Source: Pseudonocardiales bacterium
Lineage (GTDB): Bacteria; Actinomycetota; Actinomycetes; Mycobacteriales; Jatrophihabitantaceae
DNA length: 11,294 nt
Assembly (NCBI GenBank): GCA_030840415.1
Contig: JAVEEO010000467.1
Span: 1-11,294 of the forward strand
Reading direction: 5' to 3'
The notes under the pieces are model-generated. The model saw only the letters and a program-made list of their open reading frames with translations. It made no database searches and was not told where the DNA came from. The position numbers and the translations under genes are program-made. This document shows positions 7,175 to 11,294 of this stretch, in pieces (the first letter of the stretch is position 1; each line of letters opens with the position of its first letter).

Positions 7175-7317
7175 CGGCACAGTTCTCAGCCCTGCTTCGG
7201 ATGGTCGATCGTTGGCTGGCGAGGCTGCCCACGTCAGACGGGAGCTGGTGGCGACCTGTGGGCCAAGTCGTGCTGGTCTGGCCTTCAGTGATCCGGCCCC
7301 CGCACGCTTCGAGCATC

Positions 7318-7331
7318 GGGACCTAAGCCCC
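7318..7331. promoter_or_regulatory. DevR/DosR-box-like palindrome ahead of Acg3-kinase-regulator operon
   Basis: GGGACCTAAGCCCC matches 12 of 14 core DosR-box positions and is the best site in the window. It ends 66 bp before the Acg-like ATG at 7398. If real, the regulator encoded at the end of this operon controls its own synthesis, as DosR does in mycobacteria. Confidence 0.62.
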
Positions 7332-7397
7332 TGCCGACGCCGGTACGTCCTCATCAGTATGAAGAGCCAACGTTCCACTCGGCCGAAAGGCACCAGC

Positions 7398-8426
7398 ATG
7401 CAACCGCTCGCCCGCCTGATTCCACGCAGCGCCGTGAGTTCGGGTCTTTCCGCCGACGCCCTGCGGCGTGCGGCGGTCCGGGCGACCTGGGCACCCTCGG
7501 TGCACAACACCCAGCCCTGGTACTTCGTGATCGGGCGGCAGGTGTTGGAGGTCCATGCCGACCTCAGCCGTCAGCTGGCCGTCCTGGATCCCACCGGCAG
7601 GCAACTGATCATCAGCTGCGGTTGCGCGGTCTTCAACGCCCGGGTGTCCTTGGCCGCCGATGGCTTCGCCGCCGAGGTGCGGCGCCATGTTCGCGGCGAG
7701 CACGAGAGCCTGCTGGCCGACCTCACCGGAGAGCCGGGCGTCGATCGGAGCCTGGCGGCGCTGGACCCGGTGCTCGGGCTCAGGCGTACCAATCGCCGGC
7801 AGTTCGCCGACGACCGGATTCTGCCGGACCTGACCACCACGCTTCAGGCAGCCGCCTCGGCCGAGGGAGCCGTCCTGTGTGGGGTCGAGGAGCAGTCGCA
7901 CCGAGCCGTCGTCGCGCGCCTCAGTCAGGAGGCCGAGGCCACCGAGCTGGCCGACGCGGCCTACCGCGCCGAGCTACGGGCCTGGGTGACCGACGACCAG
8001 CGACGCGGCGACGGCGTGTCCGTCGCGACGTTGCCCCGCCTCGACCGGGCCGCCCCGGGCGTCGGCCCGGCAGCGGGTGCCTTGCCGCTGCGCACGTTCG
8101 CCGACCCGGGCCGCGCGGGCCTCCCGGGGAGCACGCGATCGAGCCCGGACCAGTCGCTGTCGCTGCTGGGAACCGAGCGGGATGACCCGCTCAGCTGGCT
8201 GCGGGCCGGCGAGGCCCTCGAGCGGGTCTGGCTCGAGGTTACCCGGGCCGGCTACGCCATGAGCCTGTTCACCCAGATCATCGAGGTGCCGCGGACCCGG
8301 GAGCTGCTGCGCTCGGAACTGGGGCTCACCATGCATCCGCACATCCTGCTCCGGATCGGGCGGGCGCCCGCCACGCCGGCATCGCGACGCCGCAAACTGG
8401 TAGAGATGCTGCACCATGCGGACTAG
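7398..8426 (+). CDS. Acg-family nitroreductase-like protein 3
   Basis: A complete 342-residue Acg-type protein. Seen: APSVHNTQPWYF (residues 32-43), DLSRQLAVLDPTGRQL (55-70), IISCGCAVFNAR (71-82), the basic LRRTNRRQF (128-136), and WLRAGEALERVWLEV then SLFTQIIEVPRTRELLRSELGL near the C-terminus. Nearly every motif is shared with the protein at 1-894, marking these two as recent paralogues. The ATG at 7398 has AAAGG at good spacing; an in-frame ATG at 7359 would add 13 residues but has no ribosome site. It is first gene of the operon with the DevS-like kinase (82-nt gap) and DevR-like regulator, under the best DevR-box-like site. Being bundled with the regulators suggests a role in the signalling or redox state they respond to; that is inference. 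FMN binding is known for the family. Confidence 0.93.
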   Translation: MQPLARLIPRSAVSSGLSADALRRAAVRATWAPSVHNTQPWYFVIGRQVLEVHADLSRQLAVLDPTGRQLIISCGCAVFNARVSLAADGFAAEVRRHVRGEHESLLADLTGEPGVDRSLAALDPVLGLRRTNRRQFADDRILPDLTTTLQAAASAEGAVLCGVEEQSHRAVVARLSQEAEATELADAAYRAELRAWVTDDQRRGDGVSVATLPRLDRAAPGVGPAAGALPLRTFADPGRAGLPGSTRSSPDQSLSLLGTERDDPLSWLRAGEALERVWLEVTRAGYAMSLFTQIIEVPRTRELLRSELGLTMHPHILLRIGRAPATPASRRRKLVEMLHHAD

Positions 8427-8458
8427 GCTGACACCGGTTGAGGACGCCCCCCACAGTC

Positions 8459-10850
<2,392 letters not shown>

Positions 10851-10874
10851 TAGGCCCTTCGGTCCGGAGATCAG

Positions 10875-10888
10875 GTGGCTTTAGCCCC
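10875..10888. promoter_or_regulatory. DevR/DosR-box-like palindrome ahead of USP gene
   Basis: GTGGCTTTAGCCCC matches 11 of 14 core DosR-box positions, with an intact CTTTAG centre. It lies 57 bp before the USP ATG at 10946 and just after the regulator's stop, so the USP gene probably has its own regulated promoter. A half-site-like GGGACT follows at about 10899. Confidence 0.55.
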
Positions 10889-10945
10889 TAGTTGCCGCGG
10901 GACTGGTCCGGCAGGCTGGCAGAAGGACCAACCAGGGAGCCGCTC

Positions 10946-11294
10946 ATGACCACGTCACCGGTAGTCGTCGGCGTCGACGCCAGTGCCGATGCCCGCTCGG
11001 CAGTGTTGTGGGCGGTGGCCGAAGCGGCCCTGGCGAACACCTCGTTGCTGATCGTGCATTCGCCCGGCCTGCCGACCGCAGCCACCGCTCAGCTGGGCGC
11101 GGCTCTGCGAGCCTGCGACGATGTGGGCCAGTCGGTGCTGGATGCCGCGGTGGCTATCGCCCGAGCCAGCCGGCCGGACGTGCCGGTGAAGGTCCTGCTC
11201 AGCCATGCCGATCCCGCTCAGGCGCTCATCGACGTCAGCGCCGAGGCCCAGTTGCTGGTGCTCGGCTCGCGAAGTGTCGCACCGGGTGAGCTGT
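10946..11294 (+). CDS. Universal stress protein (C-terminus cut by window edge)
   Basis: The first 116 residues of a USP-fold protein. Seen: opening strand and nucleotide loop PVVVGVDASADARSAVLWAV (residues 5-24) with the ATP-contacting Asp11, the second strand LLIVHS, a helical middle part (VGQSVLDAAVAIARA), VPVKVLLSHADPAQALIDVS, and LLVLGSRS at about 104-111, where the ATP-binding GxxGxxx...GS segment normally begins. The rest is beyond the window, so single- or two-domain form (about 140 or 290 residues) cannot be told. The ATG at 10946 has AGGGAG about 6 nt ahead. It follows the DevR-like gene by 95 bp and has its own DevR-box-like site. It is the only apparently undamaged USP frame here. 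In mycobacteria USPs bind ATP and influence dormancy; role here inferred. Confidence 0.88.
   Translation, partial: MTTSPVVVGVDASADARSAVLWAVAEAALANTSLLIVHSPGLPTAATAQLGAALRACDDVGQSVLDAAVAIARASRPDVPVKVLLSHADPAQALIDVSAEAQLLVLGSRSVAPGEL

Larger units (their letters stand above)
6951..7397. other. 447-bp divergent control region without a convincing gene
   Basis: It lies between the minus-strand dehydrogenase operon and the plus-strand Acg3-kinase-regulator operon. It holds two DevR-box-like sites (7055-7068 and 7318-7331) and one very short ORF with a ribosome site (7121-7174). I see no RNA gene, and no reading frame in it resembles a known protein. It is long for the GC-rich divergent spacers here and may contain promoters for both sides plus the remains of a lost gene. 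Confidence 0.6.

Noticed and set aside
7359..7397. Alternative ATG for the third Acg protein
   Set aside because: It is in frame but without a ribosome site, while the ATG at 7398 has AAAGG at proper spacing.
10899..10910. GGGACTGGTCC as another DevR box
   Set aside because: The half-sites are too close together for the 14-bp core; it may at most be a half-site.

Overview
This window comes from a GC-rich actinobacterium. The evidence is pervasive G/C-ending codons, long spurious antisense ORFs, and a GAF histidine kinase/LuxR-type regulator pair closely resembling mycobacterial DevS/DosT and DevR (DosR). The genus cannot be named from the sequence. The content matches a DosR-type dormancy/hypoxia island: three Acg-family nitroreductase-like proteins, universal stress protein (USP) genes or remnants, two zinc alcohol dehydrogenases, and the sensor/regulator pair itself.

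Layout. (A) 1-2499, minus strand, read right to left: a broken USP gene, Acg-like protein 2, a second USP stub, and Acg-like protein 1, which runs off the left edge. (B) 2500-2652: a divergent regulatory region with two DevR-box-like palindromes. (C) 2653-3995, plus: a sugar-type solute-binding lipoprotein gene split by a one-base frameshift. (D) 4027-6950, minus: an intact zinc alcohol dehydrogenase, then a damaged AdhP-type dehydrogenase with an internal deletion plus a frameshift, then an intact OpuAC/OsmX-type osmoprotectant-binding lipoprotein coupled to it by a 1-nt overlap. (E) 6951-7397: a 447-bp divergent control region with two DevR-box-like sites. (F) 7398-10850, plus: Acg-like protein 3, DevS-like kinase and DevR-like regulator, with kinase and regulator overlapping by 22 nt. 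(G) 10851-11294: a DevR-box-like site and the start of a USP gene that runs off the right edge.

How it fits together. The kinase probably senses O2, NO, CO or redox state through a haem-binding GAF domain and phosphorylates the regulator. The regulator would bind the palindromes ahead of each transcription unit, including its own operon. The targets (FMN-sequestering or redox Acg proteins, USPs, dehydrogenases) fit survival without respiration. All of this is inferred from family resemblance and site matches.

The most striking feature is a belt of gene damage between about 0.97 and 5.9 kb, where four of seven genes are broken (a stub, a nonsense codon with C-terminal loss, a -1 frameshift, and a deletion plus a -1 frameshift), while the 5.9-11.3 kb part looks intact. 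The island is either being eroded on one side, or part of the damage is assembly error. The two single-base lesions are the ones most open to the second explanation.
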